Part shown: positions 55,343-63,072 of the stretch, piece after piece
Position numbering within the stretch: position 1 is the first letter of the stretch
Layout: the number at the start of each line of letters is the position of its first letter
Assembly: GCA_029863305.1 (NCBI GenBank)
Contig: JAOTVR010000009.1
Location: 1-64,000, forward strand
Reading direction: 5' to 3'
Origin: Gammaproteobacteria bacterium
Lineage (GTDB): Bacteria > Pseudomonadota > Gammaproteobacteria > Steroidobacterales > Woeseiaceae
DNA length: 64,000 bases
Program-made: the position numbers and the translations under genes
Notes under the pieces: model-generated
Seen by the model: the letters and a program-made list of their open reading frames with translations, nothing else
Database searches by the model: none
Told to the model about the DNA's origin: nothing

Positions 55343-56389
55343 TTACAGACTTTCCTTGTTGATACCGTCGCGCAGAACGTAGGCCTGGTAGCCGCGTTCA
55401 TTCAGGATGTAGGCTCCGGCGGAGCTGCGCCGGCCCGTATCACAACAGACGACGTACTTGCGGTCCTGATCGAGTGTGCTGATTTTCAGTCGAATGAAGT
55501 ACAGCGGGATGTTTATGGCGCCGTCCATGTGCTGATTCTCAAACTCGCTCGGCAACCGCACATCCAGCCATTGACCGCCGTTTTGTACGATTTTCTCGGC
55601 CTCTTCGCGACTGACCCAATCCAGCATCGGTTCATTGAGCAGTTTCTTGAAGTCGTCTTTGCCGAGTCGCATGACCGAGCCGTCCGACGACATGGTCACG
55701 GTCGCATTGCGCTTCGCATCCGATATCAGCGCCTCTTCGCCAAACGTATCGCCCACCTGCAGTTCGGCCAGCTTGATACCTTCTTTCGAGAGCGGGGTTT
55801 CACGCGTGACCACGGCATGGCCGCGCGTCAAAACGTACAAATAATCGCCCTCGGCGCCTTGCTTCAGAATCACGTCTCCCGACTTGTAGTTTATCTGCTG
55901 CATGCGCATGAAAATGGCCTGGATGTTGGCCGGCGGGATCTTATGAAATGCCTTGGTTTGCAGCAGCATCGTCATCCAGTCGTCGCCACCGGTATCCGAT
56001 CTGCCCTGCAATTCGGACACCTCGTAGGTGCCGGTCTGGTCCCAGGTGAGCATCACGTCGAGCAGATCGCTGTCGATCGATATGAACTGGACACGGCCTC
56101 GCGCTCTGGCTGAAACGCGCCTCGGAAAGATCGGCGACACCGGATTTCGTGCCGGATCGGTTCCACCTTCGATCGATTCGACGACCTTGCCTTGATCGAC
56201 CAGTTCCAGAATACCGGAGGCGATGTAGAAGGTGCGCTTCTCGGTGTCTCCTTCCTTGAACAACACCTGACCCGGCGACAACTCACGCAACTGCACTTTG
56301 CGGGCAAGCGCCGCCAGATTGTCGCGCTTCAGCCCATCAAGCGGCGAAAAAGCCTTGAGCAGGTCTACATTAAGCTGCTCCATCGTCAT
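55343..56389 (-). CDS. Fusion of two cyclic-nucleotide-binding folds and a rhodanese domain
   Basis: 348 residues. Residues ~5-120: a degenerate CRP-like cupin. Residues ~140-255: a second CRP-like cupin with VGDTFGEEALISDAKRNATV, close to the phosphate-binding cassette. Residues ~258-348: a rhodanese domain with WLDVRLPSEFENQHMDGAINIP and the active loop CCDTGRRSS. There is no DNA-binding domain, so this is not a CRP-type regulator. I infer ligand-controlled sulfur- or phosphate-transfer chemistry or a sensor role. The ligand is unknown. Confidence 0.85.
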   Translation of the reverse strand: MTMEQLNVDLLKAFSPLDGLKRDNLAALARKVQLRELSPGQVLFKEGDTEKRTFYIASGILELVDQGKVVESIEGGTDPARNPVSPIFPRRVSARARGRVQFISIDSDLLDVMLTWDQTGTYEVSELQGRSDTGGDDWMTMLLQTKAFHKIPPANIQAIFMRMQQINYKSGDVILKQGAEGDYLYVLTRGHAVVTRETPLSKEGIKLAELQVGDTFGEEALISDAKRNATVTMSSDGSVMRLGKDDFKKLLNEPMLDWVSREEAEKIVQNGGQWLDVRLPSEFENQHMDGAINIPLYFIRLKISTLDQDRKYVVCCDTGRRSSAGAYILNERGYQAYVLRDGINKESL

Positions 56390-56570
56390 GCTTCGTCCTG
56401 TGAAAAGCTCATGTTCTTAGTTTTGCTATATCCCTGTAACGCAGCTCGCTGACCAGAATTCCCCGGCTGCTCGGTATTCTACCTTTAATTCAATAACTTC
56501 CGGTACTGTAGAAGGCCCGCATCGTGAAGCGGCGCACAGTTTATTACGCCTCGCGCCGCGCGTCTCCCGT

Positions 56571-58589
56571 TCATTTCTCCGACCAACCCGATTGTGGTAC
56601 AAATCGGTCGCCATATGCGGCCGCAAGCTCCTCCAGACGCGCTGTGACCGTCTCAATACCGCGTTCGCGCGCGTAATTGATCGGCCCACCGCGAAACGGA
56701 GCGAAACCGGTGCCGAAAATCACCCCGGCGTCAAGCAGATCGGCATCCGCAACAACGCCGTCTGACAGGCACGCCATCGCCTCGTTGACCATCGGCAATA
56801 TCAGCCGGTCCTGAGTGTCCGCAGGCGGCTTCGCGCCCCCGGCCGGCGGTTTCTGGGCCTTGCCTTCGACCCACGTGTAGAAACCCTGGCCGGATTTACG
56901 GCCAAGTTTACCTTCGTCGACCATCGCGGCAAGCCGCTCCGGCACCGGCCCGTCCATTTCGGCGCCAAGCACCTTGGAGACATGCAGAACCACATCCAGG
57001 CCAACGCTGTCGGCCAGCTCGATCGGACCCATCGGCATACCGAAGTCGACAGCGATGCGGTCTATATCGGCCAGCGAGAGTCCATCTTCCACCAGATGCA
57101 TCGCTTCGAGCATGTAGGGGGCGAGAATTCGATTCACGACGAAGCCGGGCGCGCTCTTGCACTCCAGCGGAAACTTGCCGATACCTTTCACAAAAGCGAA
57201 AGCCTGATCGAGAGCCTCCTGCTGGGTGTCGGCGCAGCGCACGACTTCGACGAGCGGCATTTGCGCAACCGGGTTGAAAAAGTGCACGCCAACGAATCGG
57301 TCAGGATCACGAAGTTCCGTGCGCAAGTCTTCCAGACGAATGCTTGACGTGTTGCTGGCAAGCACCGCATCCGCTCGCATCGATTCTTCGATGACTTTGT
57401 AGAGCTGCTGCTTCGCTTCGAGGTTTTCGTATATCGCCTCAATGATCAGATCAGCCGTGGCAATACCGTCACCGTTCACGTCAGATCGGAGGCGCGCCGC
57501 AGTCGCCAAACGCTCGCTGTCATCACGCACGCGTTTTTCAAACAGCTTTTGCGCACGCTGCATGGCCGGGTCGATGTATTTCTGCTCGCGATCCTGCAAG
57601 GTGACATCCAGCCCACGCAAGGCGCACCAGGAGGCGATGTCGCCACCCATGACACCAGCGCCAACGACGTGCACGCGCTGGATCTTTTTCGTCGGCTTGT
57701 TGCCCTGGCCCTTGAGCTTGTTCTGCAAGAAGAAGACACGCACCAGATTTCGCGATGTTGCGGTGCACATCAATTTGGCAAACGACCGCGCTTCTGCCTC
57801 GTAGCCCGTTTTTGTCGAGGCACCGTGGCGCGCCCACATGTCTATCATCGCGTACGGGGCAGGGTAGTGATCCTTGCGGACTCTTGAGGCAACCTGCTTG
57901 ACCAGCATGGGCTTGATGAATGGCCTGACGAGAGCAAGGCTCAGCAGGCGTTCGAGCAGCGGCGCGCGTTGTTTTGGACGGGCGGCCGCGATCAGTTCCC
58001 TGGCGGCCTGGCGCCAGTTGTCTTCTGCCGCAATACGATCGATAAGCCCGATTTTCCGGCCTTTGTCGACCGTGATCGGGTTGCCGGTCAGCATCAACTG
58101 CATTGCCGGACGAACACCGCATATCTGTACGGCCCGAACCGTGCCACCGAATCCCGGATGCAGCCCGAGCTTGACCTCGGGCAAACCAAGGATCTTTTTC
58201 TTGCTCGGGAGCGCCAGTCGATAGTCGCAGGACATGACGAGTTCGAGACCGCCGCCCATGGCGAAACCATTGATCGCCGCCACCGTTGGACAACCCAGTG
58301 ATTCGATCTGGTCAAATACCCGTTGGCCCTGGCGGGTAACTTCGTAGGCGCGTTCGGGCGTATCGACCGACGTGAACTCGTTGATATCCGCGCCCATGAT
58401 GAAGCCATTGTGCTTGCCCGAATGGATCACCAGCCCGCGTGGCGGAGACGCCCGTAAGGACTCAATGACTGAATTCAGTTCAGTCATTACCTCGCTCGAA
58501 AGAACATTTGCGCTGGAATCCGCCTTGTCAATGCGCAACCACGCAATCCCGTCGTCGTCCGTTTCCAATGTCCAGTGTTGCAAATCCAC
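56571..58589 (-). CDS. fadJ: Fatty-acid oxidation complex alpha subunit (enoyl-CoA hydratase / 3-hydroxyacyl-CoA dehydrogenase)
   Basis: 672 residues. The N-terminal crotonase domain has FIMGADINEF, INGFAMGGGLELVMSCDYRLA and GLPEVKLGLHPGFGGTVR. The C-terminal NAD dehydrogenase has VVGAGVMGGDIASWCALRG and HFFNPVAQMPLVEVV, then two helical 3HCDH domains. It hydrates trans-2-enoyl-CoA and oxidises the 3-hydroxyacyl-CoA. No thiolase gene is adjacent. etfBA at 30 kb could carry electrons from the acyl-CoA dehydrogenase step. The symbol fadJ is by similarity; fadB-like use is possible. Confidence 0.9.
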   Translation of the reverse strand: MDLQHWTLETDDDGIAWLRIDKADSSANVLSSEVMTELNSVIESLRASPPRGLVIHSGKHNGFIMGADINEFTSVDTPERAYEVTRQGQRVFDQIESLGCPTVAAINGFAMGGGLELVMSCDYRLALPSKKKILGLPEVKLGLHPGFGGTVRAVQICGVRPAMQLMLTGNPITVDKGRKIGLIDRIAAEDNWRQAARELIAAARPKQRAPLLERLLSLALVRPFIKPMLVKQVASRVRKDHYPAPYAMIDMWARHGASTKTGYEAEARSFAKLMCTATSRNLVRVFFLQNKLKGQGNKPTKKIQRVHVVGAGVMGGDIASWCALRGLDVTLQDREQKYIDPAMQRAQKLFEKRVRDDSERLATAARLRSDVNGDGIATADLIIEAIYENLEAKQQLYKVIEESMRADAVLASNTSSIRLEDLRTELRDPDRFVGVHFFNPVAQMPLVEVVRCADTQQEALDQAFAFVKGIGKFPLECKSAPGFVVNRILAPYMLEAMHLVEDGLSLADIDRIAVDFGMPMGPIELADSVGLDVVLHVSKVLGAEMDGPVPERLAAMVDEGKLGRKSGQGFYTWVEGKAQKPPAGGAKPPADTQDRLILPMVNEAMACLSDGVVADADLLDAGVIFGTGFAPFRGGPINYARERGIETVTARLEELAAAYGDRFVPQSGWSEK

Positions 58590-59335
58590 TAGTTTGCTCC
58601 TTTGCCAATGTCGAAATCACAGACCAGCGGCAGATGGTCCGAAAATTTTACCTGCGGCACCTCGAATCCACTGACCGAGATGCCTTCCTGGTAAAGAATA
58701 AAGTCGAGTTCCTTGCGCGGTGCACGACTCGGGTAGGTTGAAATACCAGTCGGGTTGGCAGAGGTCAGACCTGCTGCCTTCATGAACAGGTAGATTTCAT
58801 TTTCACCCCAGAAGGTATTGAAGTCTCCGGCGACAATTACCGGCTTTTTCGTTTTTGCGATCAGATCGTAGAGACGTCGCAGCTGCAAGTGTCGATGACG
58901 GTATTTCAGGGACAAATGCACCAGGAACACGGCGAATTCTTTCATCTCCAGCTCAATGATCAGCCGCTTGATGCCGGTGTCGAAGTAATGAAACGTTTCG
59001 CCATGGACGCGCGCCGCAGCCATGAACGCGTTGCCTTGCTTGCGCACGATGGGCAGCATCTTGTTGAATGATTTCGAGCCGTACTTGGTTTCGTACGACG
59101 TATTCATACCGAGATCAGACGCCAGTTTTTCCGCCTGGTTCACTTTGCGACTGCGAATAGAGCCCGTGTCGACCTCAATCAGGCCAACGATGTCCGGATC
59201 CACCGATTTAATGAATCGGGTTATCTCCGGCAGGACATTTTGGTTGCCCAATACGTAGCCGGCACCGGGAAGCGGCATATGCATGCTGGCGCCGCCGCCG
59301 ACAGCGTATCGAATGTTGTACAGGAGGAGTCGCAT
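58589..59335 (-). CDS. Endonuclease/exonuclease/phosphatase (EEP) family protein
   Basis: 248 residues with EEP-fold motifs: LLLYNIRYAVGG, GLIEVDTGS (metal-binding Glu), LVHLSLKYRHRHLQ, VAGDFNTFWGENE, LDFILYQEG and the terminal SDHLPLVCDF (catalytic His). No signal peptide, so cytosolic. EEP proteins include nucleases, sphingomyelinases and inositol phosphatases, and the substrate cannot be fixed here. Its stop abuts the fadJ-like start. It is divergent from the TIR-like gene. Confidence 0.88.
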   Translation of the reverse strand: MRLLLYNIRYAVGGGASMHMPLPGAGYVLGNQNVLPEITRFIKSVDPDIVGLIEVDTGSIRSRKVNQAEKLASDLGMNTSYETKYGSKSFNKMLPIVRKQGNAFMAAARVHGETFHYFDTGIKRLIIELEMKEFAVFLVHLSLKYRHRHLQLRRLYDLIAKTKKPVIVAGDFNTFWGENEIYLFMKAAGLTSANPTGISTYPSRAPRKELDFILYQEGISVSGFEVPQVKFSDHLPLVCDFDIGKGAN

Positions 59336-59465
59336 GGCAGGTGCTTGCTACGATACCGAATAGCGGATTACAAGGGAACCAGCGGGTCTGTCTATTCGAT
59401 CATAGCGCGGCCATACGTGAATTGGATAGACTTGGGCATCGATAGCGGTTGAGAGGGAGCCGGCA

Positions 59466-59942
59466 ATGTCCGAGAAGAATCCGATTCGGGTGTTTGTCAC
59501 CCATGCATTTGCCGAAAGTGATGACTATTTACGCGTCTTCGAGTTCCTCGAAAGCGTCGATCGCTTCTACTACCTGAACATGAGCAAACCCGAGAATATC
59601 CCGTCCGAGGGCGGCCTCGAGGCGATAAAAGACGAGCTTATCCAACAGATCAAGGCATCCGAGGTGGTCGTGATCGTGTCTGACGTTTATGAACAAAAGA
59701 CCGACCTCGTCAGCTACATGATGGACGTTGCCGACGCCAATAACATCGGCATGATCGCGATCAGACCCTTCGGCGGCATCGCCGAGACGGCTGAAAATGT
59801 GGTTGCACGCGTTGCCGAACACATCGAGTGGAATGACCGCGAACTGGTCGATGCCATCAAGCGCCAGGGCCGTGGCGAAGATACCGCGCGCTGGGAGGTC
59901 ATCGACTTTCCGGGCTTCGACGCGGACGGAGAGTTAAATTAA
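59466..59942 (+). CDS. TIR-like (ThsB/MTH538-type, DUF1863-like) protein
   Basis: 158 residues, soluble. The flavodoxin-like pattern fits TIR-like domains: RVFVTHAFAESDDYLRVFEFL as strand A and helix A, LIQQIKASEVVVIVSDVY as helix B/strand C, and NNIGMIAIRPFGG as strand D. Where active ThsB-type proteins have a W-V-x-x-E element, this protein reads DLVSYMMDVA, so the catalytic Glu appears missing. The C-terminal ~45 residues are an extra helix and acidic tail. GAGGGAG precedes the ATG. No ThsA-like or other defence effector gene is adjacent, so the defence link is only a hypothesis. Confidence 0.65.
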   Translation: MSEKNPIRVFVTHAFAESDDYLRVFEFLESVDRFYYLNMSKPENIPSEGGLEAIKDELIQQIKASEVVVIVSDVYEQKTDLVSYMMDVADANNIGMIAIRPFGGIAETAENVVARVAEHIEWNDRELVDAIKRQGRGEDTARWEVIDFPGFDADGELN

Positions 59943-59979
59943 TCAATAACTTATGAGCCTTTTCTAGAATTTGTCTGTC

Positions 59980-60918
59980 ATGAGGCCATTGGTCATTGCC
60001 CACCGGGGCGCGTCCGGCTATCTGCCCGAGCATACGCTCGCCGCCAAAGGTCTGGCGCACGAAATGGGCGCGGACTACCTCGAGCAGGATGTGGTTGCCA
60101 GTCGCGACGACGAGCTTATCGTGTTGCACGATATCTATCTCGACCGCGTTAGCGATGTTGCGGAACGATTTCCCGACAGGGCCCGGGGCGACGGGCGCTA
60201 CTACGTACGCGATTTTGATTTGGTGGAACTGGCGTCTCTCAGCATCTGGGAGCGGATGAACGCCGATGGCAGCCCGGTCTACCCGGAGCGATACCCGGCC
60301 CGCAGCGGTGATTTTCGTCTCAATACGCTGCGTGAGGAGCTTGCCTTTATTCGCAGGCTGAACGAGGAAACCGGGCGGCAAGCGGGCATCTACCCGGAAA
60401 TCAAGCGCCCGGCGTGGCATCGGCAACAGGGCGTCGACATCGCGCCGCGGCTGCTCGAGATCCTCGCGGACTTCGGCTACCAACATGCGCAGGACCCGGT
60501 ATTCCTGCAGTGTTTCGACGACGTCGAGGTGCGCAGACTCAGGCAGGAACTCGATTGTCCCTTCAAGCTTGTGCAACTCATCGGCAATAACAGCTGGGGG
60601 GAAGCCGATACGGACTACGATGCCCTGCGATCCGCGCAGGGCATCAGGCGGCTGGCCGAAACGGCGGACGCCATCGGCCCGCATTTGTCTCATCTGTACG
60701 AGGTCCGTGAAAGCGACGGCGAACTGGTGCCGACCGGCCTGGCCGAGCAGGCACACGAGGCCGGATTGGCCGTTCATCCTTACACCTTCCGCGCGGATGA
60801 ACTGCCCCCGGGCTTCTCGTCATTTGCCGAACTCGTGCGTTATTTCGCCATAGAAATCGGAGTTGATGCCATGTTTACCGATTTTCCCGACCAGATCCTG
60901 CAGTTAAGACTGCCTTAA
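59980..60918 (+). CDS. glpQ: Glycerophosphodiester phosphodiesterase
   Basis: 312 residues, GDPD family, GlpQ-like in length: VIAHRGASGYLPEHTLAAKG, YLEQDVVASRDDELIVLHD (metal-binding Glu/Asp and catalytic His), IYPEIKRPAWH and TDFPDQILQ. It releases glycerol-3-phosphate from deacylated phospholipids. Unlike E. coli GlpQ no signal peptide is visible, so it is probably cytosolic. The ATG at 59980 is preferred; TTG at 59971 would add three residues. Confidence 0.92.
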   Translation: MRPLVIAHRGASGYLPEHTLAAKGLAHEMGADYLEQDVVASRDDELIVLHDIYLDRVSDVAERFPDRARGDGRYYVRDFDLVELASLSIWERMNADGSPVYPERYPARSGDFRLNTLREELAFIRRLNEETGRQAGIYPEIKRPAWHRQQGVDIAPRLLEILADFGYQHAQDPVFLQCFDDVEVRRLRQELDCPFKLVQLIGNNSWGEADTDYDALRSAQGIRRLAETADAIGPHLSHLYEVRESDGELVPTGLAEQAHEAGLAVHPYTFRADELPPGFSSFAELVRYFAIEIGVDAMFTDFPDQILQLRLP

Positions 60919-61037
60919 GGATAACTCCCTATACTCCCGCCAAAACGTGCATGCGACACTCCAGATGGCTTTCTATGCTTGGGCAAAGGCAACGAAATGA
61001 CCGCAAGAATTGCGCGCAAACCCGGGATGCAATCCTG

Positions 61038-61490
61038 ATGCGCCGGCTGGCGCTGCTGACTGCGTGCCTGCTGTTTTCCTGGCACGGCGGGGCTGCCGGA
61101 TCAGAGGCAACGTTCGATCTGGCTGAACATGAGGGCAAGGTCGTCATCGTCGATTTCTGGGCCTCCTGGTGCGTTCCGTGCCGACGATCTTTCCCCTGGC
61201 TCAACGCCATGCACGACGCGCACGCCGACAAAGGGCTCGTCATCATCGGTGTCAATCTCGACGAGGAGCGTGCTGCCGCCGAGGAATTTCTGCGCGAGTT
61301 CCCGCCCAGCTTCCGGATTTTCTACGACACGAGCAAGGACCTGGCCAGGAAGTTCGATGTCATTGCCATGCCGAGTTCGTTTCTGATTGGACGCGATGGT
61401 GAGATTCGAAAACGCCACTATGGATTCAAGGTCAGGAAACAGGAAGAGTATGAAACAGCCATCGTCGAAGCGTTAAGCCTGTTGGAGTGA
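61038..61490 (+). CDS. Exported thioredoxin-fold protein (TlpA-like)
   Basis: 150 residues from ATG 61038: signal peptide to about residue 22 (LLTACLLFSWHGGAAG), then a thioredoxin domain with VVIVDFWASWCVPCRRSFP (active Cys45 and Cys48) and the cis-Pro in AMPSSFLIGRDG. A start further upstream (60951) would bury the signal peptide. Predicted periplasmic thiol reductase. First gene of the cassette with the DUF4266 lipoprotein (4 bp away), DUF3570 and ApbE genes. I infer that it keeps the lipoprotein's or other partner cysteines reduced. Confidence 0.88.
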   Translation: MRRLALLTACLLFSWHGGAAGSEATFDLAEHEGKVVIVDFWASWCVPCRRSFPWLNAMHDAHADKGLVIIGVNLDEERAAAEEFLREFPPSFRIFYDTSKDLARKFDVIAMPSSFLIGRDGEIRKRHYGFKVRKQEEYETAIVEALSLLE

Positions 61491-61494
61491 GTCA

Positions 61495-61716
61495 ATGCAA
61501 GTCAGATTGTTGCTAGAGGTTTTGCTGCTTGCCGGCATTGTATCGGGCTGCACGAGCATGGGCGTCGAGCCCTGGGAGCGGGATATTCTGGCCAGGGATG
61601 AGATGCAGCTAACGACGGATGCGGTTGAGGCAGCAACCGATGATCACATCTATTTCAGCAAGGAAGCCTCGAGCGGCGGCCGCGGATTCGGCGGTGGCGG
61701 CTGTGGTTGTAACTGA
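61495..61716 (+). CDS. DUF4266 lipoprotein with C-terminal Gly/Cys tail
   Basis: 73 residues. Signal peptide and lipobox VSGC (Cys19), then the DUF4266 signature VEPWERDILARDEMQ, HIYFSKEASSGGRG, and the terminal GGGGCGCN. The two tail cysteines flank a glycine at the very C-terminus, suggesting metal binding, disulfide exchange or modification (inference). Conserved partner of DUF3570 proteins as far as I recall. Function unknown. Confidence 0.85.
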   Translation: MQVRLLLEVLLLAGIVSGCTSMGVEPWERDILARDEMQLTTDAVEAATDDHIYFSKEASSGGRGFGGGGCGCN

Positions 61717-61725
61717 GGGCAGGGC

Positions 61726-63066
61726 ATGAGCAGCAAAGACCATCGTTCGATCAGTGGAGCGCTCGCTGCCGCCACCTGTACGCTGCTGGGTACAGCGACT
61801 TCCGAGCCGGTGCAGGCGCAGGACGAGCCGGGCTGGGACTTCAACACGGCCCTGCTGTATTACGCCGAGGACGACGATCGTGTCCAGGATCTCAGTCTGA
61901 ACGTCTTGTCGCGGCGGGTATTTGTGGATGATCGTTTTCTGAGCCTGGGACTCACGCTCGACGCGCTGACCGGTGCATCGCCGAACGGCGCATTGCCGCA
62001 ATCGGTTCCGCAAACGTTTACGCAACCCTCCGGAAGGAAGACCTACACGACGCCAGCGGGCGATATGCCGATTGACGACACGTTTCGCGATTCGCGAGTA
62101 GCAATCACGGCGAACTGGCAACAGCCACTGGGGCGTTTGTACGCCATCAATGTTGGCGCCAGCGCATCGGTCGAATATGACTACACACATGTCGGCCTGA
62201 ATGCCCGAATCTCGCGCGACTTCAACAAGCGCAACACCACGTTGTCTGCCGGCCTGGCTCTTGCGCAGGACAGTCTTGACCCTGTCGGTGGCGCGCCGCC
62301 CGGATTGACACAAATGCGCAATGCGGTTGATAACGACGACGGTGACGGTGACGGTGATGGCGGCAACAGCGGTCCGGATGAGAGCAAGGACATTGTCGAC
62401 TTCGTTGTCGGCGTCACACAGGTGATATCAAAGAATCTGCTCGTGCAGGTTAATTATTCCTACAGCGACGCCAGCGGCTACCTGAATGACCCTTACAAAA
62501 TACTGAGCGTTGTAGATGGCACGAGCGGGGACGCCGTGCCGATAGCACCGGTTCCAGGTGTCGACAGTCCATCGCACCTGAATTTCTATGAACATCGGCC
62601 GGATTCGCGGCGCAAGCACAGCCTCTATTCGCAGGCCAAGTACTACATGAGTGGCAAGGTCCTCGATGCGTCGTATCGCTACATGACTGACGACTGGGAA
62701 ATCGATTCACATACCGTCGATTTGCGACTCCGCTGGCCGACAGGAGAGAGTCAGTACCTCGAGCCACACCTGCGGTTCTACTCGCAGAGTGCGGCCGAGT
62801 TCTATCGGCCGCATCTGACAGACGGTGACCCATTGCCCGCCTACGCATCGGCCGACTACCGGCTGGGTGACTTTGACGCCATCACGGCCGGCTTGAAATA
62901 CGGCTGGAAGACTGGCGGGGGCAACGATATGCATGTGCGCCTGGAGCTGTATCGTCAATCGGGCAACATTGCAGCCGACCAGTTGATCGGGAATCAGCTG
63001 GATCAGGACAATTACCCGGATCTGAATGCAATCATCCTTCAATATGGTTACCAGTTCGGCAAATAG
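61726..63066 (+). CDS. DUF3570 outer-membrane beta-barrel-like protein
   Basis: 446 residues: a signal peptide ending near VQAQ (31), then alternating amphipathic strands throughout and a terminal aromatic strand (IILQYGYQF). An Asp/Gly repeat at about 204-212 (GDGDGDGG) is a possible Ca2+ loop. LDALTGASPNGA at residues 78-89 contains D-A-L-T-G-A-S, which resembles the Dx(s/t)GA(t/s) motif where ApbE attaches FMN. An ApbE-family gene is the next gene, 6 bp away. DUF3570 has no established function. I infer an outer-membrane redox or transport component. Confidence 0.85.
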   Translation: MSSKDHRSISGALAAATCTLLGTATSEPVQAQDEPGWDFNTALLYYAEDDDRVQDLSLNVLSRRVFVDDRFLSLGLTLDALTGASPNGALPQSVPQTFTQPSGRKTYTTPAGDMPIDDTFRDSRVAITANWQQPLGRLYAINVGASASVEYDYTHVGLNARISRDFNKRNTTLSAGLALAQDSLDPVGGAPPGLTQMRNAVDNDDGDGDGDGGNSGPDESKDIVDFVVGVTQVISKNLLVQVNYSYSDASGYLNDPYKILSVVDGTSGDAVPIAPVPGVDSPSHLNFYEHRPDSRRKHSLYSQAKYYMSGKVLDASYRYMTDDWEIDSHTVDLRLRWPTGESQYLEPHLRFYSQSAAEFYRPHLTDGDPLPAYASADYRLGDFDAITAGLKYGWKTGGGNDMHVRLELYRQSGNIAADQLIGNQLDQDNYPDLNAIILQYGYQFGK

Positions 63067-63072
63067 GCGCCG

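Noticed and set aside
62338-62362. GACGGT triplet-pair repeat
   Set aside because: It is an in-frame Asp-Gly repeat of the DUF3570 protein, not a mobile or CRISPR-type repeat.
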